Below, in pieces: positions 51,470-61,200 of a stretch of DNA of 64,000 bases. The stretch is taken from NCBI GenBank assembly GCA_028281445.1, contig JANQJW010000074.1, positions 1 through 64,000 of the forward strand, written 5' to 3'. The notes beneath the pieces are model-generated. The model searched no databases. It saw nothing but the letters and a program-made list of their open reading frames with translations, and was not told where the DNA came from. The position numbers were made by a program, and so were the translations under genes. The stretch comes from Planctomycetota bacterium. Lineage in GTDB: Bacteria > Planctomycetota > PLA2 > JAEUHO01. The number at the start of each line of letters is the position of its first letter. Positions within the stretch are counted from its first letter, which is position 1.

Positions 51470-52134
51470 GGAACGCACTCCTGATCCTGCCGGGGTTCGG
51501 GGGCGGCCGCCGCGCGCGGGCGAGGATTCGTGCATGGGCGAAGACCCAGCCCTTCGAGGTCCACGCACCGCGCTACCACCGGCGCGCGGGCCTCGACGCA
51601 ACGGTCGCTGCGCTGAGGCAGTACATCGAGGATGAACGGCTCGCGGAAGCGGACCGTCTCTCGGTGTTCTGCTACATCGTCGGCGGCTGGACCTTGAACC
51701 TCTGCCTGCGCGACCACCCGTTGCCCAACCTCACGCATGTTGTCTACGACCGCAGTCCGTTCCAGGAGGCGCTGGCGCGGACCTTCGTGCGCAGCTTCTG
51801 GCTCGTTGCGCGCATCCGCTTCGGGCGGCTCGCACGCGAGTTCGCCGCGGCACCGTATCCCCCGCTCGACCCGGAAGACTGCCGGATCGGTCTCCTGATC
51901 GAGAACCGCGCGACACGTCTGGCGCGTTGGCTCGTGAAGGAGCGCGACGTCCCGCTCGCACCCGAGGCAACGGGGCAGCCGCATGATGACGCCATGTACG
52001 TGCGCCTCGATCACGACGAGATGTACACGCGCTTCGAGGACGTGGCACCCGGCATCGTGCACTTCTTCGAGCATGGACGGTTCCCGGAAGGCGCGCAGCG
52101 TGAGCCGTTCGCCATCGATCCGTGGAGTGCCTGA
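51466..52134 (+). CDS. Alpha/beta-hydrolase-like protein without a clear nucleophile
   Basis: A 222-residue soluble protein from GTG 51466. The start VRNALLILPGFGGGRRARAR has the look of an alpha/beta-hydrolase with an oxyanion-type PGFGG loop, and a strand-helix turn comes at SVFCYIVGGWTLNLCL near residue 70. There, however, the expected nucleophile elbow GxSxG reads YIVGG, with no Ser, Cys or Asp in the centre. An acidic/His pair near the end (DEMYTRFEDVAPGIVHFFEH) might be the remains of the triad. It could be a pseudo-enzyme or an unrelated fold. Coupling to the LOG gene suggests a joint role. Confidence 0.6.
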   Translation: MRNALLILPGFGGGRRARARIRAWAKTQPFEVHAPRYHRRAGLDATVAALRQYIEDERLAEADRLSVFCYIVGGWTLNLCLRDHPLPNLTHVVYDRSPFQEALARTFVRSFWLVARIRFGRLAREFAAAPYPPLDPEDCRIGLLIENRATRLARWLVKERDVPLAPEATGQPHDDAMYVRLDHDEMYTRFEDVAPGIVHFFEHGRFPEGAQREPFAIDPWSA

Positions 52135-53154
52135 TCACGGGTCGAGCGGACGAAGCTCCTCGGACGTACCCAGGATGATCGCGAGCAGTCCACTCATGTC
52201 CGCGTCGCCGAAACCGAGCTGCACCCATTGAATCGGTGGCTCGTCCGGTGCGCGCCCGAGCCGCTGCGCCCACGGCGGAGAGAAGCGGCCGTCGATGCCG
52301 AAGCGCATGTCGCCGACGAGGGACGTGTCACCCCGCACGTACGCCGTCCAACCGTCGGCGAACAACGCGAAACGCTCGAAGATCGAGGTGACTCGCTCCG
52401 GGTCCGTCGTATCGGCCACGAAGTCCTCGAGTGTCACGATGGGCAGACTCGCGCCCTCGGCGACACGCGTCGCACCCAACGGCACCGGACGCACGGTGTC
52501 CGCCACCATCGTGCCGTCCACCTCGTAGAGCGAGCGCCAGGCCAGAAGGCTGGCAGGCATCGGCATGACGCGTCCGCGTACGGGTTCATGGCCGCGGCTC
52601 GCGGCGATCTTCTGCTGCGCGTCGAGCGCGGCGTCGCGCTGCACCAGTGCTGTTCCGGCGTAGACCGCGACGAAGACGAGTGCGACGACGGCCGGGGTGC
52701 GGCTGCGCCGCCGCGCGGCGACGATCAGGCACGTCAGTAGGAACAGCGTGAACAGCGGGTCGATGATCGGGAAGAGGTCGAGCGTCGCGTTCTCCATCGA
52801 GAACGGCCAGTACACCTTCGTGCCGTAGCTCGTACACAGATCCAAGGGCGCATGCGTCAGCGCGCCGATGATCGCCGCGGGAATGACGAGCTTCCACGCG
52901 CGCCGGAAGCCGGGCAACGCGAAGAGGATCCCCGCCGCCAGGAGGCCCATGACCGGTGCCATCACGTAGGCGTGTGTGAAGTGGCGGTGGAGCTCCCACG
53001 GCAGCGCCGGATCGGAGAGCGGCTGCAGGATTACGTCCGCATCCGGCAACATGCCCGCACCGAGGCCCGCGAACCAGACATGCTTGCCCCCACGCGCCGG
53101 CAAGATCGCCTGCGCGGTTACTGCGCCGAGGAGGCCTTGGGTCGCCGGATCCAT
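52135..53154 (-). CDS. Membrane-bound metal-dependent hydrolase-like protein (DUF457/YdjM family)
   Basis: A 339-residue membrane protein from ATG 53154. The N-terminus MDPATQGLLGAVTAQAILPA, the LPDADVILQPLSDPALPWELHRHFTHAY region with Asp-x-Asp and the HRxxTH motif, and LTHAPLDLCTSYG match the YdjM-type family, predicted membrane metal-dependent hydrolases. Four to five membrane helices are seen. After about residue 190 comes a C-terminal extracytoplasmic extension. Metal ligands are present; substrates for the family are not known. It starts 46 bases after the TPR-CHAT gene on the same strand, and may be the last member of that transcript. It abuts the convergent gene at 52134. Confidence 0.78.
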   Translation of the reverse strand: MDPATQGLLGAVTAQAILPARGGKHVWFAGLGAGMLPDADVILQPLSDPALPWELHRHFTHAYVMAPVMGLLAAGILFALPGFRRAWKLVIPAAIIGALTHAPLDLCTSYGTKVYWPFSMENATLDLFPIIDPLFTLFLLTCLIVAARRRSRTPAVVALVFVAVYAGTALVQRDAALDAQQKIAASRGHEPVRGRVMPMPASLLAWRSLYEVDGTMVADTVRPVPLGATRVAEGASLPIVTLEDFVADTTDPERVTSIFERFALFADGWTAYVRGDTSLVGDMRFGIDGRFSPPWAQRLGRAPDEPPIQWVQLGFGDADMSGLLAIILGTSEELRPLDP

Positions 53155-53200
53155 GCGCCGCAGTGCAACCGAGCGGGGAGGGTCGTGCGAAACGAAACCG

Positions 53201-56200
53201 CTAGTGCGCGCCCCAGAGGACGAACGGTGCCCAGTAGTACGGGTGGGCGTAGGCATCCTCGCCACGCAGCGCCAGCCGCGCAGCGCGGAGTGCGGAAGCC
53301 GCGGGCGCGCCCTTCACCCAGGCACGGTGAAACGCCGTCATCAGCTTCGCTGTAGGCGCATCCGCCACGCGCCAGGTCGACATCGCGACGCGCGCGGCCC
53401 CCGCCTGGAAGAAGCCGCGGGCGAGCCCGATGACGCCCTCGCCCCGCGAGAGCGCGCCGCCGACCGTGTTGCACGCCGAGAGCACCACGAGGTCGGCCGG
53501 GATGTGCGCGCGGTGGATTTGCTCGACGTTGAGGATGCCGCCGCCGCCGAACACGAGCCCGCTCAGCCTGGGACGCGCGGGATCCACCAAGCCGTGGCAG
53601 GCCAGGTGCACCGCGCGCCACGGATCCGACCCGCCCTTTGCCAGCGCGCTCCGCCAGCCCTCTAGTGTCGCGTCTTGCCTGAGCAGGGCTCGCCGGCGGG
53701 TTTCGGGGTAGAGGGCGGCGATGGCGCGCACCTCGTCGCCACTCGCCGCCAGCGGCTGCAGTCGCGACAATGCATCGCGCATTGCCACCAGCGGTGGGTC
53801 GTCCTTGTCGACGGATGTCTTCGGGTAGGCAGGGTCGCCGAGCGCAAGCAGGCCGTGGCCCTTGGCCCGCGCCGTCGTGCGCACATCGAGCGCGTGCAGC
53901 ACACTGCCTGACGGCGCGTAGGCGACCTCGAACCGATCCAGCACGTACCGCCTCGCCGTGCCGTCGTCGCCGACCCTTTCGACCAATGCGCCGAAGGGAA
54001 CGTAGGCCAGCTCGGCCTCGGGCAGGACCACGAGTCGTTTCGCGTCACGCAACTGGCTCTCGAATGGCTCCAGCAGTCGCTCATGGAGACGTCGTCCGAG
54101 CACTGCGGCCGGTCCATCCGGCGTGGATGCCAACTCGCGCCATCCCTCGACCTGTTCGCGCAGCTCTGGCGCCGCGCCGAGAGACACGATGCGCGCCGCG
54201 TCGCGACGAACGGCGATGCCGTGAACCGCGTCCTTGCCGACCACGTACGCCAGCGCCGCATCGCTCTCGCCGAGACGCTCCTGGAACGAACGCAGCTCGA
54301 CGGGCGCCACGCGTACCGATGATCCCGTGCGCGTCTTTGCGTCGACGGCCGACGCCACGCGCTCGTAGGCGGCGTGCGCAGCGTCCAGCGTCTTCCGCGC
54401 TTCCGCGAGCTTCGCCGGCGTGGTCTTCGCGGTGGCCTGCAGCAGCACGAGACGCGTCTGGGCTCTGGCAAGAGCGCGCAGCGCGTGCGCTTCGTTCCAG
54501 CGATCCCGGGGCGCGGCGGCGCCGCGCGCGCCCGAGTGCGTGTTCCGGATCGTCTGCGCGAGGAGCAGCGCCTGCCCGGCCTCGCGGAACCACCAGGCAT
54601 CTGACGCGGCCTTGTCGCCTTGTGCCACGACGGCCCGGAACCCGTCCATGGCCACGTTGCGTGCGCGATCTCGCAGCGTGAACGCGTGCCGATCGCCGAG
54701 TCCGCCGGCCATCCCCAGCAGCAGCACGGTCGCGCGCTTGAGCGTCGTCGCTGCATCAGCGTGCTTTCCAAGCACCAGCTGAGCGCGGCCGAGGCCGGCC
54801 ATGAGCCATGCATCGTCGGAAGGCCTGGGGTCGGAACCGGCCGCAAGCCGAAGGGCCGACTCGTATGACGCGACCGCGAGTTCTGCATGCCCGGACGCGA
54901 GGGCGATTGTGCCCTGAAGACCCAGGGCGCGTGAACGGGCGCGCGAACCGCCGTCTTCGGCTAGTACGGCGTGCTCGGCGGCCACCTTCCGCGCCGCCTT
55001 CAGCCGGCCTGCGCCCAGATGCAGCGTGGCGAGCTCGCCGAGTGCGTGGCGCACCCGTGTCATGCGCTTGTGCTGCCTGTAGAGGGCCAGCGCACGCTCC
55101 AGCTCCCGGTGCGCTTCCTCGTCGCGGCCCAGCTCGCGTAGCAGGGCGGCGGTGCGGACGAGGACGGACCCGAATGTCGTGGCCGCGGGCGTGGCCTCCT
55201 GTTCACCCTCGGCGATCACGGCTCGGCAGAGCTCCAGAGCGCGTTCACGCAGGCCGAGTCGGTGATACGTCGCGGCGATCGTCGCCAACGCACGACGGCG
55301 ATCGAGGCTGTCGTCCTGGAAGCTTGGGTCGTCGAGGATGTGTTGTGCTTGGCTCACCGCACGATCCATCCGGCCCTGCGCGGCATAGACGCTGACCTGG
55401 AGGACGCGTGCCTTGCGCGCCGGATCGGCGAGACCCTGTGCCTTGGCGCGCTCGAGGATGCTCGCCAGGCGCGTCTCGGCCTCGTCGAGCACACCGAGGT
55501 CGAGCTCCGCCGCGGCGAGCCACAGCTGGATGTGCAGGGACGTCCGAATCGTTCCGTCCTGTGGGGCGAGCTCCTGCATCCGCATCAGCGCGGCGTAGCG
55601 GTCGGGCAGGCGGCCGAGGCGACCGAGCATGATTATCACGAACTGCAGTGCACGGCTCTCCAGGAGCGGGTTCTGCGCCTGGGCCGCCGCGTCCGCTGCG
55701 CGCCAGTAGGCATCGGCGGACTCGCTGCGGCGTCCCATGCCCTGCCATGTCTCGCCGTCCACGACGTGCGCCTGGTGCGCCAGCGTCGGCCAGCCCATCT
55801 CGTCCGCGTAGCGCAGCAGGGCCGCGGTGGTCTCGAACGACTCGTCGCGACGGCCGGCGGCTGCGAGCGCCCGGGCGTACATCACTCGGATCACGGCGGC
55901 ATGGATGGAGGGCGGCTCGAGTGCGGGCAGCGACGTGAAGTCCTCCAGGGGAGGCGGGCCGTGCGGGTGGCCGTGCAGGGGCGCGCTGGCGGGCCTGCTC
56001 GTGCGCTGATACAGGGCGATCTCCTCTTGCAGGGTGTCCGCATCGGCGGTCGCCCATGCGCGCGCTACGGTCGCGACCGAGGCATCGGTTGTCGCGTCCG
56101 CGTAGCGCTCGAGCGCAGCGCGGCGTTCGGCGGCATCCTTGGCGCGAAAAGCGGTCATCATCACGACGCGCATGCGGTCGGGTGCCGCCGTGTTCGCGAG

Positions 56201-56353
56201 ACCACGCATGGCGTCTTCGTCCCCGCTTCGCCACGCGGCCAGCACGGCGTCGGCTGCATTGGCGATCCGAGGCTCGGCCTTGGGCGGCTCTGCGAACGAG
56301 CACGGTGCGCCGGCGAGTAGAAGCAACAGCGCGAGGCAGAGCGCACGTCTCAC
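53201..56353 (-). CDS. Exported TPR-CHAT protein, caspase-like protease candidate
   Basis: A 1050-residue protein from GTG 56353, overlapping the anti-sigma stop (GTGA). A signal peptide (MRRALCLALLLLLAGAPCSFA) implies that it leaves the cytoplasm. About 60-700 are TPR-like helical repeats (RALATIAATYHRLGLRERALELC; HRELERALALYRQHKRMTRVRH); the end, about 760-1050, is a CHAT domain. The caspase-type dyad is intact: His920 in HLACHGLVD and Cys961 in LSACNTVGG. CHAT proteins are proteases activated through their helical repeats in other systems. Here the operon joins it to an ECF sigma factor and membrane-spanning anti-sigma factor, so it may act on, or respond to, that pair outside the membrane. 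A broken paralogue lies at 45203-48490. Confidence 0.88.
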   Translation of the reverse strand: MRRALCLALLLLLAGAPCSFAEPPKAEPRIANAADAVLAAWRSGDEDAMRGLANTAAPDRMRVVMMTAFRAKDAAERRAALERYADATTDASVATVARAWATADADTLQEEIALYQRTSRPASAPLHGHPHGPPPLEDFTSLPALEPPSIHAAVIRVMYARALAAAGRRDESFETTAALLRYADEMGWPTLAHQAHVVDGETWQGMGRRSESADAYWRAADAAAQAQNPLLESRALQFVIIMLGRLGRLPDRYAALMRMQELAPQDGTIRTSLHIQLWLAAAELDLGVLDEAETRLASILERAKAQGLADPARKARVLQVSVYAAQGRMDRAVSQAQHILDDPSFQDDSLDRRRALATIAATYHRLGLRERALELCRAVIAEGEQEATPAATTFGSVLVRTAALLRELGRDEEAHRELERALALYRQHKRMTRVRHALGELATLHLGAGRLKAARKVAAEHAVLAEDGGSRARSRALGLQGTIALASGHAELAVASYESALRLAAGSDPRPSDDAWLMAGLGRAQLVLGKHADAATTLKRATVLLLGMAGGLGDRHAFTLRDRARNVAMDGFRAVVAQGDKAASDAWWFREAGQALLLAQTIRNTHSGARGAAAPRDRWNEAHALRALARAQTRLVLLQATAKTTPAKLAEARKTLDAAHAAYERVASAVDAKTRTGSSVRVAPVELRSFQERLGESDAALAYVVGKDAVHGIAVRRDAARIVSLGAAPELREQVEGWRELASTPDGPAAVLGRRLHERLLEPFESQLRDAKRLVVLPEAELAYVPFGALVERVGDDGTARRYVLDRFEVAYAPSGSVLHALDVRTTARAKGHGLLALGDPAYPKTSVDKDDPPLVAMRDALSRLQPLAASGDEVRAIAALYPETRRRALLRQDATLEGWRSALAKGGSDPWRAVHLACHGLVDPARPRLSGLVFGGGGILNVEQIHRAHIPADLVVLSACNTVGGALSRGEGVIGLARGFFQAGAARVAMSTWRVADAPTAKLMTAFHRAWVKGAPAASALRAARLALRGEDAYAHPYYWAPFVLWGAH

Positions 56354-57273
56354 TCGTCATCCCCCAGCCGGTTGCGTAGCCACTGGCGCGTCTCGAACGC
56401 GGGGCCCTCGTCGCCCCGGTCCTCCGGCAGCAGTCGCAGGGCTTCCGCGAAGAGGCCGTTGCGCAGCGCCCAGTGCGTGCTCATGACCGATCGTTCCGGT
56501 TCCGTCACGGTGCGCCGGATCACGTCCAGGCCGCGGCGGTAGCGTTCGACGGCTGCGGGTTCGAGCGTGCGGAAGGCCTCGGATCCGCGCACGGCGCCGG
56601 ACGGCGCCTCGGCCTCGACGGCGACTACGAACCGAGCACCCTGGGGCAGGGGATCGACGAGCGCGCGCGGGTAGGCCAGTCGCGGTGCGCTCGCCTCGGT
56701 TTCGAACACGACGCGGCCTTCCTGGTCGCGGACGCGAACGCGGTAGACCGTTGCGCCCGCAACGGGCGCCCAGGCAAAGGCCGGTGCGGGATCGAGGATC
56801 GTGCCCTTCGGCTCGCGAACGCGTAGGCCCCCGCGTTCCACGAACGGCCGGCGTTCGTCCCTCTCCGTTGCGTAGAGCGGGCGGAAGTCGGTGAACAGCT
56901 CCGGCGAGGCCTCGGCCAGGCGCTCGGCGGCGCGCTGGAGGCTCTCGTCCGTTGCGCGGTTCGGCGACGACAGGAACCAGACGGCGCCGCCGACCGCGAC
57001 CAGCACCGCCGCGGCGATCGCGAGCCGGCGCCCGGTCCGCTTCGGCCGCGTCGCGGTGGCTTGCGCCTCGAGCTCTGCTGTCGCGCCGACGAGCTCGCGG
57101 CACGCGGGGCACGCCAGCGCGTGAGCCCGCGCTGCCACTAGCTCGTCTTCCGGCAGGCGCCCCTCGACCCAGCCGGCGATCGTGTCGTTGTCGAGGCAAC
57201 CGCCGGGTGCACCGCCGCCTGCCTCGCGTTCGAGGCGGTCGAAGAGGGCATCCATGTCGCGGTCGGTGGTCAC
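56350..57273 (-). CDS. Transmembrane zinc-binding anti-sigma factor
   Basis: A 307-residue protein from GTG 57273, supported by GGAGG eight bases upstream and overlapping the sigma stop (57270-57273). The cytoplasmic N-terminus has the anti-sigma zinc motif H-x3-C-x2-C (HALACPAC, near residue 55) after the DNDTIAGWVEGRLPEDE helix. One membrane helix (LAIAAAVLVAVGGAVWFL) follows near 90. The external part has a beta-sandwich, FN3-like domain (PAFAWAPVAGATVYRVRVRD) and a helical end. It should hold the adjacent sigma factor inactive until a signal arrives. The external domain is a plausible sensor or a target of the exported CHAT protein encoded next. Confidence 0.85.
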   Translation of the reverse strand: MTTDRDMDALFDRLEREAGGGAPGGCLDNDTIAGWVEGRLPEDELVAARAHALACPACRELVGATAELEAQATATRPKRTGRRLAIAAAVLVAVGGAVWFLSSPNRATDESLQRAAERLAEASPELFTDFRPLYATERDERRPFVERGGLRVREPKGTILDPAPAFAWAPVAGATVYRVRVRDQEGRVVFETEASAPRLAYPRALVDPLPQGARFVVAVEAEAPSGAVRGSEAFRTLEPAAVERYRRGLDVIRRTVTEPERSVMSTHWALRNGLFAEALRLLPEDRGDEGPAFETRQWLRNRLGDDE

Positions 57274-58181
57274 GGTCGGGCCTCCGAGGGGTGGACCTCC
57301 TCGACCCCGGAACTTGCAAGCAACCGTGCCACGGCCGCGCCGAAAAGCGCATGGCGCGCGGCGCCGGGCTCCGGTGCCGGCTCGGCCTCTAGGTCCCGTC
57401 CGACGGCCTCGCGCAGCTTGCCGATGCCGCGCGTGATCCAGCGACTCACCTGGTACTCGGCGGCGCCGAGCAGCGCACCGATCCGGCGCTGCTTGAGCCC
57501 ATCGCGATGCTTCCAGACGATGGCGCAGCGCTCTTCGGGGGCGAGTGCGGCCCAGCCCTGGCGGAGCGCTGCCTCGAGCGCTGCGGCGCTCTCCGCGTCG
57601 TCCGTGGACGCTTCGCCCTCGGCCGGCACGCCCAGGTCGCCCTCGAACAGGTCGCCCGTGGCCGCGCGTCGCTTCTGCGTCTCCCGTTGCAGCCGCCGCA
57701 CCAGGGCCACGGCCAGCCACGCCCACAGCGAACCGACGCCGCCGAACGTACCCAGGCGCGTGCGGGCGCCGCCGCGCGTGGGTGGCAGCGCGAGATCTGC
57801 AAGCAGACCCGACGTGACGTCTTCCGGATCCACGCCCTTCGCGCCGCGGCGCAGAGCAAGTCCGGTCAGACGCGACCGGTACTCGTTGTCCAGGTGCGTC
57901 CAGCCACGCTCGCTGCCGTGTTCGCAGCCTCGCGCGAGGTAGAGGTCCTCCAGCGCGAGTCCGGGCACGATCGCACCGCAGGCCGCGTCATCGTGCTCGT
58001 GGCCCCGCTGTTCGCGGCGCGTGCGCACGAGAGTCCAGACGTCGTTCGCGTAGATCTCGAGTGCCAGCCCGAGATCCCCCAGGCGCTTGCGCGCCGCTGT
58101 CCAGGCGCGCTGCAGTGCTGCCATGCCGAGCCGCCCGACGCGGGCGGCGATCGTGTCGATGGCAGGCGGCTCCGAGCTCAT
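57270..58181 (-). CDS. Sigma-70 family (ECF-like) RNA polymerase sigma factor
   Basis: A 303-residue protein, longer than common ECF factors because of an N-terminal extension (first 110 residues) of unknown function. The region 2-like core is about 115-190 (YRSRLTGLALRRGAKGVDPE then GSLWAWLAVALVRRLQRE), and region 4 is LAPEERCAIVWKHRDGLKQR with the helix-turn-helix RIGALLGAAEYQVSRWITRG. It is followed by its likely anti-sigma factor and a TPR-CHAT protein, both with 4-bp overlaps. Autogenous control is likely, but I cannot point to its promoter in the 30-base gap upstream, so it may be transcribed with the BNR protein. Confidence 0.82.
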   Translation of the reverse strand: MSSEPPAIDTIAARVGRLGMAALQRAWTAARKRLGDLGLALEIYANDVWTLVRTRREQRGHEHDDAACGAIVPGLALEDLYLARGCEHGSERGWTHLDNEYRSRLTGLALRRGAKGVDPEDVTSGLLADLALPPTRGGARTRLGTFGGVGSLWAWLAVALVRRLQRETQKRRAATGDLFEGDLGVPAEGEASTDDAESAAALEAALRQGWAALAPEERCAIVWKHRDGLKQRRIGALLGAAEYQVSRWITRGIGKLREAVGRDLEAEPAPEPGAARHALFGAAVARLLASSGVEEVHPSEARP

Positions 58182-58211
58182 GCTGGTCGGATCCTACCGG
58201 ACCGTGGGGTG

Positions 58212-61200
58212 CTACTTCGCTTCCCAGTTCGGAAGGCGCCCGGGCGTCCACGGCGCGCCCGCTGCTTCCAGCGCTGCTTCCACGGCCGCCAGTCGAGAGC
58301 CGATCAGCTTTCGCAGGCGTGCCAGGACCTCGCTGAAGCCCGCCTCGGCGTAGCCGAGCTGTTGCTTCTGCGTCTGCGTCGGCGCCGACGTCACGTACCA
58401 CTGGTTGTTGGTGACCTCGTTTACGCGCTGCCGGATGCTGCGCGGTACAGGGAAGTCGTGCTTTCGGAGCACCGCGTCGCCGTCCAGCGCGGTCTTGAGC
58501 GCGGTCACCTCCTTCTGGAGGTCCTCGATCTCCGCGAGCATCGCCGGCTCCGCCGCCGGGGTTTCCCGGAAGGCGCGCCGCAGATGGTCGACCCGTGTCT
58601 GCGCCTCGCCCAGGACGCGGCTCGTACCGAGTACAGCGCGCTTGAGATGCGCGGCGCGCTTGTGGAACGCCAGCGCCGCAGCCTTGTCCTTCGCGGGGAA
58701 GGTCGCGAGCTCGAGCGGGACGACGTCGAAGGACTCCGGTCCGGCGAGCTTCTCGATTGCTCCGTCGACGACCTTGACCAGCTCGACGGTGTACGTGCCC
58801 GGCAACGCCAGCGGCCCAACGATGTCCGGCTGCCACGGCGGCCGGTTCTTCGGCGCGCTGAGGCGCGTCGGGTTCGCGGCGGGGTAGCGCAGGTTCCATG
58901 CGATCCGGTGGAAGCCCTTCGTGCGCTTGCCCGGAACTCGCTGCACGACCGCGCCCGTGTCGTCACGGACGACGAGCAACACCTGCGGGTTCTTCTCGGT
59001 CTCCTCCAGGCGCAGGTCGTCGACCGTCGGATACGGCGCCGTCTCTCCCTTCTTGCGCGCCTCCTTCTCGCGCTTGCGCCGGACTTCCTTGCGCGACATC
59101 AGCTTCTCGTGGAGGTAGTACGTGAAGACGGCGCCATACGGCGGGTTGGGCGCTGCGTAGTAGCTCGCGCCCTGCCAGCCCTTGCCGTTGCGCCCGCCCA
59201 ACCGGCTGCGCTCGACGTAGCGCCACGCGTCCTTCACGGGGAAGAGCATGTCGAGCTCCTCCAGGCGGTTGCGCGTGACGAGTCGCAGGGGCGAATAGTC
59301 GTCGAGGACGTAGAAGCCGCGCCCGAACGTGCCAAGCACGAGGTCGTTCTCGCGCTTCTGGATCGCCATGTCGCGCACGGAGATCGTCGGCACGCCACTC
59401 TTGAGGCGTACCCAGCGCTCTCCGGCGTCGATCGAGAAGTAAACGCCGAACTCGGTGCCTACGAACAGCAGGTCGGGCTCCACATGGTCCTGCAGCACGG
59501 AGAGCACCACGTCGCGTTCGGGCAGGTTGCTTGCGATCGAGGTCCAGGTGCGGCCCCGGTCGCTACTGCGGAAGAGATACGGCTTGAAGTCGCCGTTCTT
59601 GTGGTTGTCGAAGGCCGCGAACACGGTATTGGGATCCGATAGCGATGCCGTAAGGCAGCTCACGTACGTCATCTCTGGCACACCCGACAGGGACTCGATC
59701 TTGCGCCAGCTCTCGCCGCCGTCTTCCGTGACCTGGATCAAGCCGTCGTCGGTGCCGACGTAGAGCAGGTTCTCCACCAACGGCGACTCGTCAAGCGAGA
59801 CGATGTTGCCGTAGAGAGAGGTCGAGTCGTTCTTCGCGACTGCGTCCGCGCTCTGGATCACGCCCATGACCTGCAGCGCGTTGCGATCGAGCTGGCGCGT
59901 CAAGTCGCCGCTCACGCTGCGCCAACTGTCGCCACGGTCATCGGTGCGGAACAGCTTGTTCGCCGCGAAGTACAGTCGCTTGGGGTCGTGCGGACTCAGG
60001 ATCAACGGGCTGTCCCAGTTCCAGCGCAGTGCTTCTTCGCCGGGTGCCTCGCGCGGCTTGATGTCCAGCCGCTCTCCGCTACGACGGTCGTGGCGCACGA
60101 GGCCGCCGTACTGCCACTGGCTGTAGACGGTGTTGGGGTCTGTGGGATCGACCTTCGTCTCGTAGCCGTCGCCCCCGACCGTGATGAACCAGTCCTCGTT
60201 CGTGATGCCCGCGCGATCCGTGGTGCGTGAGGGCCCGCCCTGCGTGTTGTTGTCCTGCGTGCCGCCGTAGATGAAGTAGAACGGCTCCGAGTTGTCGACG
60301 CTGACACGATAGAACTGTGTCACCGGCAGGTTGGTCTTGAAGTGCCAGTTTGCGCCCAGGTCGTAGGTGTCGTACACCCCGCCGTCGCAGCCCACGATCA
60401 TGTGCTTGTTGTTCTTCGGGTTGATCCAGAGCGCATGGTCGTCGACGTGGCGGTTCTTCCGCGGCGCACGCTGGAACGTCTTCCCGCCGTCCTCGGTCAC
60501 GTGCATGAACGTCTGGAGCGCATAGACGCGGTCGACCTTGACCGGGTCGGCGACGATCTCGTTGTAGTACTGGGCACCCGGCGGCTTGTAGCCGCCCGGC
60601 TTCGTCCACGACTCGCCCCGGTCCGTCGACTTGAAGAACCCGCTCTTGCCCATCTGGGCCTCGACGACGGCATAGACGACATCCGGATCTGCCGGAGAGA
60701 TCGCGAGACCGATGCGGCCCTTGTCCACCTTGGGCAGTCCCTTCTCGATCTTCCGCCAGTTCCTGCCCGCGTCAGTGGACTTGTAGACCGTTGACTCCGG
60801 GCCGCCGTCGATCAACGTCCACACACGCCGGCGCCGCTGCCACGACGACGCGTACAGCACGTCGGGGTCGCGCGGGTCGAAGTGCACCTCGTTGACGCCG
60901 GTGTCGTCGCTGACGTGCAAGATTCGATCCCAGTTCTTGCCGCCGTCGGTCGTCTTGTACAGACCGCGATCGCCGCCGGACTTCCACAGCGGGCCTTGCG
61001 CCGCCACATACACGACGTTCGAGTCGCGCGGATCGACCTGGATCATCCCGATGTGCTCGGACTCCTCGAGGCCCATGTTCTTCCAGCTCTTGCCGCCGTC
61101 GAGCGTCCTGTAGACGCCGTCGCCGAACGACACGCTGCGCTGGGCGTTGTTCTCACCGGTCCCAACCCAGACGACGTTGCTGTTGTTGGGATCCATGCGC

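Noticed and set aside
53201-56353. Craspase-type CRISPR system suggested by the TPR-CHAT proteins
   Set aside because: No gRAMP/Cas7-11-like gene, Cas1/Cas2 or repeat-spacer array is present, and the protein is exported.
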